A DNA stretch of 64,000 nt from NCBI RefSeq assembly GCF_003086295.3, contig NC_092052.1:28185427-28249426 (forward strand). The letters run 5' to 3'. Positions 33,567 through 44,269 of the stretch are shown here, piece after piece (within the stretch, counting starts at the first letter, position 1; every line of letters begins with the position of its first letter). The translations under genes and the position numbers were made by a program. The notes below the pieces were generated by a model. That model made no database searches, had not been told where the DNA came from, and was given only the letters and a program-made list of their open reading frames with translations. The DNA is from Arachis hypogaea. Taxonomy: Eukaryota; Streptophyta; Magnoliopsida; Fabales; Fabaceae.

Positions 33567-35350
33567 TTGATAATGGGATTTGAGAAAGAGAAGAAGGAAA
33601 AGATTGACTGGTCATATGAGTGGGTGAATGAGGATGTGAAGAGGTATTCGTCGCTGTTTTTGGATGAGGGTGCTGTCAAGGAGATAGAAGTTAGTAGGAT
33701 AGTGAGGGGTGGGTGTGGGGTGCGATTGGAGCTGCTTCCTTGCATAGTTGATGAACGCGTGTTCTACAAGGGGGAAGGGTTTGAGTTCTTTTATATGTAT
33801 AGCAGTGTTTTAGAGGAGGTGGGAGTGAAGCTTCCATTTAGCGATTTTCAGTGTCAGGTGCTGAAACAACTGAACTGTGCACATTCACAACTCCATCCCA
33901 ATGGTTGGGCATTCCTTCGTGATTCTGATGGAGTTTTTGGAAGAGCCGCCTACAGTGGAGTTATTTTTCTCATTGTTCCAGGCAAAGGTTGTTTGGAAGG
34001 GTGGTTGGGTGAATTTGAACAGTTCACCAGGGTTTGCTGTGTTCAAGCTGTACAAATCATCGTTCAAAAACTTTAAGGAGATGTATCTGAAGATTAGGAG
34101 TGTGAAGGATGACTATCCATTTTATGTGGACGAGTTTTTGGGGGAGAAATTCCCCTTGTGGTGGTGTTCGGAATCTCAGAGTATTATGGGGCCTGAATTA
34201 ATATGTCCCCGGAATGAATGTATTATTGAGTTTTTGGTGGAGGGGATAGATCGAAAAAGTTTGTTATTGGTGTTTGAGTTGTTGAAATGGGATGAGAATA
34301 GGCAGGTTGTAGTGGATTATTTAGGTGAGCTTACTTGTAAATGATGTAGTCTAGATAAGACTTGTTTTCATTTTATAACTGATTTTGGATTATTGTTTTT
34401 TGAAGGTGGGAAGTATCCCGGGGTCTCTGCGGCTACCCTTAGATATCGGGTGAAGAGCAAAAACTTGGAAAAGGAAGGTTCAACATCAAAGGAAGAAAAA
34501 ATGGTAGGTGCTGGGGAGGTTGATCAGCCAAAGCCGAGGAGGACAAAGGTAATTTTGAAAAGGAAGAAATCTGACGTGGTCGATTTGTCAGAGGATTCTG
34601 AAGATGGTCTTGGAGTTCCAGCTGAGGAGCTGCGGAGGTTCTATGATAATCAGAAAAAAATTGCATGAGGTTGTTGAGCAGAGTGAGGGTTCCTCTCTTT
34701 GGGGGAAGGAGTATCCCTTCATGATTACTGCCGATGAAGTTTGTCAGACTCATGCCGATGTTATCTTTGCTGAAGAGGTGGGAGATGTGGCTATTGATCA
34801 GTACATGCAGGTAATGTGCAATTATTTGTTTGTTTTGGTTTGATATTTTTATGGATGACCAATTTGGTGCATTTTTCTTTGTTTGTATAAGGTTTTTGGT
34901 CTGAGGCTTTCCAGTTTAGGGCGTAGCCGAGAAAAGAAACATCATCAAGTGGCCGAGCAGAAGCCAAATGCGAAGATAGAGGAACAGTTGAGCTTGAAGA
35001 ATGTAAGGGTTATAGAACTGGAGAGTAAAGTAGCTGATCTTGAGAAAGAGCTAAAATTGATGAAGGAAAATTATGCAAAAGAGGTTGAAGATTTGAAGAA
35101 GAAAGAGGCCAAGCTTTCTTCTATGACTTCCCAGGTTGTAGAGGTAACAGCGAGATTGAAGGAAGTTGAGAAAAGTAATATAATAGAAATTTTAGACTCT
35201 TTTGTTGAGGGATTTGAAAGGGCTTCCTTGCAATCAAAGTTTTTGTCTCCCGATTGTGATTTTTCTCAAATGGATCCGGGTAAAATTGTCAGAGATGGAG
35301 TTATGGTTGAAGATGACGGAGATGCCGAGGAAGAGGATGAGAATAGTTGA
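33567..35350 (+). pseudogene. Antisense gene of E2: gypsy-type putative transposase domain, three exons
   Basis: Exons are 33567-34324, 34406-34810 and 34892-35350; introns are GTGAGC...GAAG and GTAATG...TAAG. The N-terminal domain contains EFFYMYSSVLEEVGVKLPF and SQLHPNGWAFL, the signature of the 'putative gypsy-type transposon' family (Transposase_28-like). A middle basic region (KPRRTKVILKRKK) precedes a long C-terminal coiled coil (ELESKVADLEKELKLMKENY) and an acidic tail (EEEDENS). The frame shifts near 33945 and in an A-run near 34660, so the gene is broken. It lies opposite to gag-pol between the repeat block and 3' LTR, the position known for extra antisense ORFs in Tat-lineage elements. 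Function unknown; DNA binding is a guess. Confidence 0.75.
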
Positions 35351-35689
35351 TCAGTGTGTATGTTTTGTGTGTTAAAACATGTATGTTGGTGATTTGTTTT
35401 GCTCCTGTAGTGAGCTTATGACTGTTTATATTCTTAATTTTGGTACTGTTTATGTAAACAGTTTATTTGGCTTTTTGTTATTTGCACATGTTAATTTTGT
35501 AGAAAACATATATATTGTTATGATAGGTGAATTTTTTCTAGTTGTGATTGTAGCTTGGAGCCAATTTGTTTTTTAGGCCAAATTGTGTTAATGGTGTAAT
35601 GCCATTAATTTGATGGAGAAGTATCATCGAAAGGCTGAGTGGGTGGAGTTTATTGAGATGCCGATTTAATAGACATTGATAGTATGTTG

Positions 35690-36330
35690 TGTAACTGGAT
35701 TCTGTTTAATGGTCGGCGGTAATTCTGAGTATTGCTCGGCAATCTGTTATTAAGTCTGAGTAGTTTGTTTAAGATCATGGATTTGTTTTGACTGATATTT
35801 ACCAAAAGGTCGGGTTCAGATTATAATCAGATATTTGATTGAAAGATAGTATCCGAGTGGTTGGATTTTGATTAAGATTAGTTACTTGATGGAATGATTG
35901 TATCCGAGAGGTTAGATTCCGAGTGAGATCGGATATTTGTTTAATTTTGAATGATCGGCTTCCGATTCAGATCAGAGGTTTGTTTGAATGATCAGATTCC
36001 GATTTAGATCGGATATTGTCTGATTGAATGTTTCCGAATGATCGGTTTTTAGATTAAGATCGGTTATCAGATTGAATAATTGTATCCGAGTGATCGGATT
36101 CCGTTAAAGGTCGACAGTCGGAATGACATTGTATCCGAGTGATCGGATTCCGTTTTAAGGTCTGCAGTTTGATTGACTGATTGTGTCCGAGTGATCGGAT
36201 TCCGTTTTAAAGTCAGCAGTCGGAATGACTGATTGTATCCGAGTGATCAGATTCTGTTAAAGGTCAGATATCAGATTGACTGATAGATTTCGAATGACCT
36301 ATTTTGGCATATGATCGATGTTGATAGTAT
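35690..36330. repeat. Tandem repeats (about 50 bp unit) in the 3' region of E2
   Basis: Repeating unit of the type TTGTATCCGAGTGATCGGAT, then TCCGTTTTAAGGTCGGCAGT and a short tail. It is clearest from 36070 to 36290 with periods near 51 bp and degrades leftwards. It lies between the antisense gene and the integrase end. Confidence 0.8.
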
Positions 36331-36419
36331 CTGAATGGTCGGAATAATAGTATAGGTCGGCATTATATGTTTATAGATAAAGCGGAAATATGAAATGGAG
36401 AAAATAATGATTTGATAAA

Positions 36420-37660
36420 ATAAGAAATTTATTTATTGAAGAACCCTTGATTTCAAAGGCCCAGGTAGGCTAGCCTCGTTAAAACCTCTCCAAGCAAAAC
36501 CCTTGTGGAAAAAATCTTGGTAGTAGGAAAAAGAGTACTTGGCTGTCCCTGGTATTAACTGTAATATAACTTTAAGGAAGATACATTCCATGTGTTAGGG
36601 AGATCTTTACCCTATAGGGTTTGTAGTCGGTAGGCTCCATTGCCGATTACTTCTGTGACTCAGTAAAGGCCTTCCCAATTAGCTGCTAGTTTGCCATGTG
36701 CTGATGGTTTTCTAGCTTGTTCTGTTTTTTTGAGCACAAGGTCGTGGACTTGGAAAGACCTTGGTTGAAGTCGCTGGTTATATCTTCGAGCTATGTGCTG
36801 TTGCATGGCCAAATGTTTGACTGCTGTTGATGATCTTATTTCTTCTGCGAGGTTGAGTTCGGTTTGCCGAGCTGTGTCTTTTATAGTCTGGTCGGCTAGT
36901 TCAGTGCGTAGTGAGGATTGGGAGATCTCCATGAGTATCATTGCGTCGGACCCATATACTAGCTAGAAGGGTGTCTCCTTTGTTGTTGAGTGGACAGTGG
37001 TGTTGTATCCCCATATGATCTCTGGGATAAGCTCGACCCAGAGGCCTTTTGCTTCATCTAGTTTCTTTCTTAGATCATGTAGTATTACTTTATTTGCAGC
37101 TTCAGCTAACCCGTTTGTTTGTGGGTGCTCTACTGATGAAAAGTGTTGTTTGATTTTCAAGTTCTGCAAGAAGGATGTGAATTTTTGATCGGCAAACTGG
37201 CGACCATTATCTGTGATAATGTGCCGAGGAATGCCGAATCGACAAATAATATATTTCTAGACAAAGGAAAGCATTTGTTGTGATGTAATCTTGGCTAGAG
37301 GTTGTGCCTCTATCCATTTGGAAAAATAATCAATTGCTACAACCAGGAATTTTACCTGACCTGTTGCTGTGGGGAAAAGACCAAGGATATCTATGCCCCG
37401 TTGGTTGAACGGCCAACTTACCTCGGAACAGTGTAGGAGTTCGGCCGTGAGATGTGTGATCGGACTGTGTTTCTAGCAGTTGTTACAGCTTTTAACTTTT
37501 GCTTGACAATCCTGTCGTATGTCGGCCAATATAATCCAGCTCTGAGGATTTTTGAAGACACACTTCGGGCTCCGAGGTGTGTACCACAGATCCCTTCATG
37601 CACATCAGCAAGTGCAAGCTCGCCTTCTGTCTGCAAAGACATTTAAGTAATGGACGAGAG
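36420..37660 (-). pseudogene. Integrase of E2
   Basis: On the minus strand: the zinc-binding N-terminus (LALADVHEGICGTHLGARSV, frameshifted near 37500), then the catalytic core with FSSVEHPQTNGLAEAANKVI, which keeps the third catalytic residue (E). The tail is RYNQRLQPRSFQVHDLVLKK and KLAANWEGLY, typical of gypsy integrase C-termini. The frame is broken at several points, including a stop at about 36963 and the 37190-37420 region. Confidence 0.8.
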
Positions 37661-37684
37661 AAGCCTCGTCTATATAGGTGATTA

Positions 37685-38209
37685 TTATAAATTGTAAAAA
37701 AGGAGGCTTGCCGGCGGAAAGTGTCGAGTATTTTCGACATCGCCTGGCAAGATCCCTGTCCGGAGATACTCTATTCTCCAATCTGCTTCTTGTGTTACAC
37801 TTAAGATTTGTGTTATTTCAATGCTTGGCTTGAGCAATGTTGACTGATAAAGTGATGGCCTGTTTGGTTGAGTGTTGGCGAGTTTAGACAGAATGTCAGC
37901 TCGGCCATTACTCTCCCTTGGTATGTGCTGCTGGACGATAAGTAAGGAGTCGCAATATACCTTAAGTTCGGTGATGTTTAGGTCGACAGCGAGTCTAAGG
38001 CCAGCAATTAGTGCTTCATGCTCACTTTGATTGTTGCTTGCTTTAAATGAAAAATTGAGGTAATGTTTGATGACGTTGCCGTGGTTATCATCGAGAATGA
38101 TACCTGCTCCACACCCTTGTGGGTTCGAGGACCCATCGACGTATAAGGACCATTCGGTGTAGTCTTCAGTTGTACTTGGTACCGAGAATTCGGCAATAAA
38201 GTCAGCCAA
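37685..38209 (-). pseudogene. RNase H of E2
   Basis: Begins ADFIAEFSVP. Catalytic-type motifs LYVDGSSNPQGCGAG (D), SEHEALIAGL (E) and VYCDSLLIVQQ (D) are present. A TAG just upstream (about 38212) separates it from RT; E1 has CAG at that site. About 16 residues after the third motif appear to be deleted before RESNGRADILSKLANTQ. Confidence 0.8.
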
Positions 38210-38212
38210 GAA

Positions 38213-39378
38213 CTAGGATTTGATGGATGCTCGGCCTTCGTACTTGATATCAAATTCTGATAGCTCCACCGACCATTTAACTAGTCGGCCAGCCAGCTCA
38301 GGTTTCTGTAGGACTTGCCGCAAAGGATGATCTGTCCGAACATGGATTTCATGGCTCTGAAAATATAGTCGAAGTCTTCTGGCGGAGAAGACCAGGGCTA
38401 GGGCCAGCTTCTCAATGCTCGGATATCGAAGCTTGGCATTTTGTAATGTTTTGCTAGTAAAATAGATCGGAACCTGTTTCTTTTTCCTTTCTGCAACAAG
38501 AGCGGAACTTATAGACCAGTTAGTGACAGATAAATATAAGAATAATGGTTCCCCTTGTAGGAGGGGTTTGTAAAATTGATGGTTTTGAAAGAGTTTCTTT
38601 GAAGTTGTGAATGCTTGTTCACATTCATCAGTCCATTGGAAAGCTTTTATCTTTTTTAAAGTTTGGAAAAAACATAAAGATTTAGAAGCTAGGCAAGGTA
38701 AGAATCTAGAGAGTGCAGCAAGTCTCCCTGTTAACCGCTGGACTTCCTTGATGGTGTGTGGACCTGTCATGTCTAAAATAGCTCGGCATTTTTCTGGATT
38801 TGCCTCAATACCTCGGCTAGTGAGTAGGAAGCCGAGAAATTTGCCCCTCTGGACCCCAAATGCACACTTCTCGGGGTTTAACCGCATGTTGTATTTTCTT
38901 AGTTGTCCGAAGATTTCTGCGAGGTCATCAAGGTGATTGTTGCCGATCTTTGTCTTGGCGACCATATCGTCAACGTAGATCTCGATGTTTCTGCCGATTT
39001 GTTTAGTGAAGACTTTGTCCATTAGACGTTGATATGTCGCACCTGCATTCTTAAGGCCAAATGGCATGACCTTATAACAATAGTTTCTATATTCAGTAAT
39101 AAAGGCTGTCTTATTTTGATTAGAGGGATGCATTTGGATCTGGTTATAACCAGAATATGCATCCATAAAGCTGAGTTTTTCAAAATCAGATGCATTATCA
39201 ACTAAGCAATCAATAGAAGGCAAAGGGTAGGAATCTTTGGGACATGCTTTGTTGAGATCGGTGAAATCAACACACATGCGCCATTTAACGTTATGTTTTT
39301 TAACCATGACGACATTCGCCAGCCATGTTGTGAATCTGATTTCTTGGATGAAGCCCACGTTGATGATCTTCTTGGTTT
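38213..39378 (-). pseudogene. Reverse transcriptase of E2
   Basis: About 385 codons open. Contains CVDFTDLNKACPKD, FMDAYSGYNQIQMHP, VMPFGLKNAGATYQRLMDKV and the catalytic YVDDM, followed by the thumb/connection region (IKEVQRLTGRLAALSRFLP) and the RNase H approach. The polymerase motifs match Tat/Athila elements. The N-terminal part lies across the hAT insertion at 40225-40544, so the enzyme cannot be made. Confidence 0.85.
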
Positions 39379-39386
39379 CTTCCAGG

Positions 39387-40216
39387 CAGTGACGGATCCA
39401 GAAAATTTTGGTAATTGGGGCAAGATTTATATAACATGATAATAATTTTTATAATAAAAATAATATGTGTATATAAAAAATTAAATATTAAATTATCTAT
39501 TAACCACTATATATCTACGTATAAATACATGTATTGTTTAACTTATTTTCAATGTGTATTTTATATTTTAATATATATTTTATACAGATAATTATTTTTT
39601 ATGTACATATAGCATGATTATTGTTATGACTATATTTTGTTATTGTAAAATATGATTACCCTTCAAAATATCTAATATACAAATTAAAACACTAAAATAG
39701 TAATTTAAATAATAATATATAATTTAAAATTCTATTCTTTTAGGTTTTATATTTTTAAAAAGTTAAGTAATTTTTCTCTTAACACTACCATCAAAATTTC
39801 TCTCTTTCCATATATATTACTAAACAACTATATAAAAATTCACTTCCCAACACAATTAGAAGTCGATTCTTATTGATATTCATAGTTAAAAAAGTTCTTT
39901 TAATTAATATAGTTGCTACACAAAAATTAAAGCTAATTTGAAGAGAAGATAAATAATATTCTTTTGAGTTGATTTTTAAAAAAGAACACTAATTTCGTTT
40001 AAATGAGAATTGATCATTCTAAATTTCTAATGAATATCTAATATAAAATTTTTAAATTGACGATTAAGTACCAAAAGTTGAATAAAAAATTATCGTGGCG
40101 TCAAATTTAATAATCTACTAGGGGCAAATAAATATTATTATCATATACTACTAAAAAAATTTCAAATTGTAGTGGGGGCACTTGCCCCCACACCAATGCA
40201 CTTGGATCCGTCCCTG
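39387..40216. mobile_element. Non-autonomous hAT element (830 bp) inside E2 reverse transcriptase
   Basis: The terminal inverted repeats are CAGTGACGGATCCA and, inverted, CAGGGACGGATCCA (13/14). The flanks are perfect 8-bp duplications CTTCCAGG at 39379-39386 and 40217-40224. The interior is AT-rich without coding capacity. The perfect duplication suggests a later insertion than E2 itself. Confidence 0.9.
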
Positions 40217-40224
40217 CTTCCAGG

Positions 40225-40544
40225 GAGGCTTGTTTTCGGTCATGGCCGAGATTCTTCTTTTTCTGTGTTACTGGTCGGACAGATGGGTCTAATGCCAACT
40301 TGTGCGATATGATAGATGGATCAATGCCTGGCATATCAGCTGGAGTCCAAGCGAACAGGTCGGCATTTTGCTGTAAGAATACTCGAAATGAGGATTTTTC
40401 TTCTGAGGATAATGTTGAACCGATGTATGTGAATTTGTCCGTGCTTTCTGTGAAATAGATTTTATGCAGGTCTTCTGTTGGGGTTGGCCTTTCCAGTGTT
40501 CCCGCTCTGGGATCAAGGTCGGCCAGCATTTGTTGGTCGTTCAT
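40225..40544 (-). pseudogene. N-terminal pol segment of E2 (protease-RT linker)
   Basis: Contains FLQQNADLFAWTPADMPGID and HKLALDPSVRPV, the conserved lead-in to gypsy reverse transcriptase. It ends at the hAT duplication. Confidence 0.75.
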
Positions 40545-40607
40545 GTTGCCGATGTTGTGAACATGGGCTTTTGTGTTTCGGTTAGGTCTTTTGAGACTAT
40601 TGTTGTA

Positions 40608-41123
40608 TCACTCCCTAGCTTCTCGGGCATCACTGTGAATGGTTGCAATTGTGTTATCCTGCAAAGGGAACTTAACACAAAGATGAATTGTAGATACTAT
40701 AGCGCCGAACCTATTTAAGAAAGGTCGGCCAAGTATTAAATTGTAAGGACTGAAGCAATCAACAACTAAGTATTGAATGTCTGAAGTTTTTGACGAGGGA
40801 AACTCACCGAGTGTGGCTTGTAACCACACAGAGCCCATAACCGGGACTCGCTCACCTGAGAAACCTACCAGGTCTCCAGTAAAAGGTTGGAGGATGTTGC
40901 TGCTCAATTTCATCTTCTGGAATGTGGAGTAAAATAGGACATCGACACTGCTCCTAGGGTCCAGCAACACCTTTTTTACTAGGAGATCTCCGAGTTGCAG
41001 GGAGATTACGACCGGGTCATCGAGATTTGCTGTACTGTTGTTATGATCGGCTGTCTGGAATGTTATCTGCGGGGAGTGTGGTAGTGTCTGCTGTTGAATT
41101 TGATCGGCATTGATGGAAAGCAT
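40608..41123 (-). pseudogene. Protease of E2 with altered active site
   Basis: Contains PVVISLQLGDLLVKKVLLD, then the active-site region DPRSSVDVLF, and later SPYNLILGRPFLNRFGAIVS. The expected Gly after D-P is Arg (AGG); a single G-to-A change would explain it. A stop separates it from the gag C-terminal region at about 41126. Confidence 0.8.
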
Positions 41124-41126
41124 AGC

Positions 41127-42422
41127 TCAGTAAGATCTTTTTCTTGCCGAGCTTGTGCCTCCTCCACCTGCAAAACTTCCAGAAATACAGTTAATTATAT
41201 GTGTTGGTTGTTTGGGATGGTTGTTGTTCGGTCGATTTTTATCTCGGCCATGTTGTGTGGCCAAGCTTTGGTCTCCAGAGGGGGGTGCTCGCCGCTGTAT
41301 GTGGCCGCCAATGTATTTGTCCAGGTGACCTTGCCGAGCTAGTCGCTCCAGTAGGTCTTTGGCGATAACACAGTCGTTGGTAGTGTGTCCGTGCTTCTGG
41401 TGGAAAGAGCAGTATTTTGATCGGTTTGCGCCTTTTGAATCTGGGTAACTGCCGGCTATTCTTGGTGGCTGGATTAATTTTGAATTCAAGATTTCCTTGA
41501 TGATATCATCGCGCTTAGTGTTGAATTGAGTGTAGGACTCATATCGCGAAGTCAGTTTGAAGTTCTTCTTTTTGTCTCGAGTTCTGTCGTCATCTTTGTA
41601 ATGAGACTTTTCTGTTTTTCGAGCTTGCCAGTGTTCCTCGATGTGGATCTAACCTTTTGCCTTTTCGTGGAACTCGGCCATAGTCTTAGGTTTGGCTACA
41701 GCAATAGTTTCCTGGAATTTTTTTGGTCGCAATCCACTTTTTATGGCGTGTAGTTCCACTTCAGGGTGGAGGTTGGGTATACTTATGGCTATATTTGTGA
41801 AGCGCGTCATGTAGTCCTTGAGGCTTTCGTGCTGGCCTTGCTTGATTGTGTTCAGGTAATCGGAGTCATGTAGGTAGATGGCCGATCCAGCAAAGTGCTC
41901 CTCAAAGAGCTTTGATATGTCTTGAAATCGAGAAATAGAACCTGCAGGTAAAGAACAAAACCAATCAAGTGTAAGACCATCTAAGTAAGATGGAAAGCAA
42001 CGAAATAAAACTTTATCATATGCACCGTTTACTATCATATGGAGGTGAACTTCTTGATGTATTTCTTCGGATCACCTAACCCATCATAGGGTGTTAGGGT
42101 GGTCGGCAGAGTAAACCTCCGGGGTAGCACGAAGTTCATCACCTTGGCCATGAATGATCCAGGGGAGCTTTCCTGATCGTCATTCTCATTGTCTTGCCGA
42201 GCTTCCTCATCATGCTCGGGTTGCTTCTCTTCCTGCCGAGCAGTGTCTGAGACGTGTGTTGGCCCTGACTGTTGCTCGGCTTTTTCTGTTCGTTCTTGCC
42301 GATCATTGTTGTTTTCGATTCGAGTGTTATTCAAGTTGGCAATTTGCTGTGCCATTCTTTGGTTCTCCTCAGTCATGCGCTGGTTGGCTTGCTGTAACTC
42401 GGTCACCATCTGAAGGAGTTCG
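41127..42422 (-). pseudogene. gag of E2 (main part; its start codon lies beyond the E1 insertion)
   Basis: N-terminal coiled coil (ELQQANQRMTEENQRMAQQI), a charged linker, then the capsid-type domain (FPSYLDGLTLDWFCSLPAGS, GQHESLKDYMTRFTNIA). The zinc-finger-like CSFHQKHGHTTNDC (CX2HX4HX4C) follows. Breaks: a frameshift near 42037 and a stop at about 41650. The first codons, beginning MAEQLPP, are at 53000-52977, 10.5 kb away across E1. Confidence 0.85.
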
Positions 42423-42660
42423 GATGGTGTTCATACTCTGGGTCGAGCTACCCGACTTGGGATGATTGGCGACAAAGTGACCGACCTCTTCAGGTCAGGC
42501 TACCCGACCTCTTCTCAAAGAGGTCGGTCAAATCAATAGGAGAGCCCAATAAAGGGCCCAAATAGAGGAACACGACCCAAATCCACAGGCCGTCCGAGCC
42601 TATAGAGATAAGGGCGGTTCCCTTGAAGATAAGCTGACCTCAACTCAAAAGATAAAGATA

Positions 42661-42687
42661 AGATAAGATAACTAACTTATCTTATCT
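42661..42687. promoter_or_regulatory. GATA palindrome upstream of the E1 TATA box
   Basis: AGATAAGATAA, 5-bp spacer, exact inverted copy. It ends 22 bp before TATAAATA and is repeated at 52667-52693 in the 3' LTR. A candidate binding site for plant GATA factors. Confidence 0.5.
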
Positions 42688-42709
42688 AAAAAGGTCACTA
42701 TCACACCAT

Positions 42710-42717
42710 TATAAATA
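42710..42717 (+). promoter_or_regulatory. TATA box of E1 LTR
   Basis: TATAAATA, present in both E1 LTRs and in the related copy at 6.5 kb. Confidence 0.6.
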
Positions 42718-42965
42718 CACTGGAGCACCCAGGTATAACTCATACTCTGATTCTACTAAAAACCTGCTTAATACCCGTGCTAACTTAAGCATCGGAGTCT
42801 CTTGCAGGTACCCCCACCCTCCGGTGACCAAGGATCAGCAGTGCAGCAAGTCCAACAAGTCGGACACAACAGCTCTGGCCGCCACCAGCCAGCCGGACAC
42901 GCCATCTCCAGTACAGAAGATCTCATCCGAGATCGACCTCCAGTTTCGGGTAACCCTCGGAACAT

Positions 42966-42983
42966 TGGCGTCGTTGCCGGGGA
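42966..42983 (+). promoter_or_regulatory. tRNA-Asp primer-binding site of E1
   Basis: TGGCGTCGTTGCCGGGGA begins 2 bp after the LTR. It matches the complement of the plant tRNA-Asp 3' end (TGGCGCCGTTGCCGGGGA, from memory) except for one base. It would prime minus-strand synthesis. Confidence 0.75.
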
Positions 42984-43005
42984 ACCTGGAAGTCATCCTA
43001 ACACC

Positions 43006-44269
43006 ATGGCGGACAGTCATGACAACGACCACGATTCAGATCTGGAAAATAGAACACCGCACAAGAACGCGGACACTATGCTAAAGGACACTCCGGAATC
43101 CAATGGGGACAAAAACTCATCAAATCCGGGGTAATAGAAGCACTTCAAGACCGCTTAAAGCAACTTGAAAAAGAAACCCAACAACAACGAGAGGTCAGGA
43201 AGGATCTACAAAGAGAGGTACGGCGGCGTCGAGAATTGGAAGATAAACTACTGCAATTAGAAGCCGATCTCAAATCAAAAGCTCCTCGGACCACTCCTGA
43301 GGAAAATTCACGCAAAGAACAAGATCCATTCACCAGGGAAATCATGAAAACCAAAATTCTAAAAGACTTCAAACTCCCGGATATGATTTTGTATGATGGC
43401 ACCACAGATCCCAACCATCATCTCAGCAATTTCAGAAGCAGAATGTACCTCACCGACGCCTTAGATGCCATTCGCTGCAAAGCTTTTCCAACAACTCTCA
43501 CGAAGACAGCAATTAGATGGTTCGACAACCTACTTTCAAAGTCCATTTCAAACTTTGATGACCTGGCCAAAAAATTCCTAGCCAGATTCTCCATCCAGAA
43601 AGATAAGGCCAAGCACGCCCCCAGTTTACTGGGGATCAAGCAAGGAGATCGGGAGAGCCTCCGCAACTACATGGAAAGATTCAACAAAACATGCATGGAC
43701 ATACAAAGCTTACCAACAGAGGCCGCCATCATGGGACTCATCAATGGCCTACAAGAGGGACCTTTTAGCCAATCTATATCAAAGAAGTACCCTACCTCCT
43801 TAGACGAAGTACACGAGCGAGCAGAAAAATATATCAACATGGAAGAAAACGCTCGGTTGGGAGAAACCTCAAAATCCGGGACCCCCTACCGAGATAAAGA
43901 CAAGGAATCCAAAAGAAAAGAAGATCGACAAGGGGAGAAAATAAAAAATACCATAATTACACCCCTCTCAGGGCATCCCTGGTCGACGTATATAAAGAAG
44001 TCTGCCATACAGAGAAAATCCCCCCAGCGCGGCCACTCAAAGGCAAAAGGGGAGGAGGAAACCGGAAGGAATACTGTGAATACCATCGAGTCTGAGGGCA
44101 CTCCACCAACGAGTGCTTCGACTTAAAAAATATCATAGAAAAGTTGGTAAGAGAAGGAAAATTAGATCGATTTCTGGCCACCCGAGATGATGACCAAAGA
44201 AAGAGACGAAGGGACGAAGATACCGGACGAACTGAACGATCACCGTAGACACCAGAGAGACACGTCTAC
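43006..44269 (+). pseudogene. gag of E1
   Basis: ATG at 43006 (MADSHDNDHDSDLENRT). Coiled coil EALQDRLKQLEKETQQQREV follows after a 1-bp frameshift at about 43130. The capsid-type domain contains IRWFDNLLSKSISNFDDLAK and SLRNYMERFNKTCMDIQSLP. A second 1-bp deletion at about 43945 shifts the frame. A TGA at 44093-44095 falls inside the zinc-finger-like motif, where the relative at 4-6 kb has CGA, and a TAG lies at 44246-44248. The protein is not producible. Confidence 0.85.

Larger units (their letters stand above)
42428..42964 (+). repeat. 5' LTR of E1
   Basis: TGTTCATACTCTGGG ... CCCTCGGAACA, 537 bp. Contains the GATA palindrome (42661-42687) and a TATA box (42710-42717). Confidence 0.95.

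Noticed and set aside
43418..44181. Minus-strand open frames opposite E1 gag
   Set aside because: Shadows of the gag coding strand; the same frames appear opposite the homologous fragment at 5.1-5.8 kb with no independent features.
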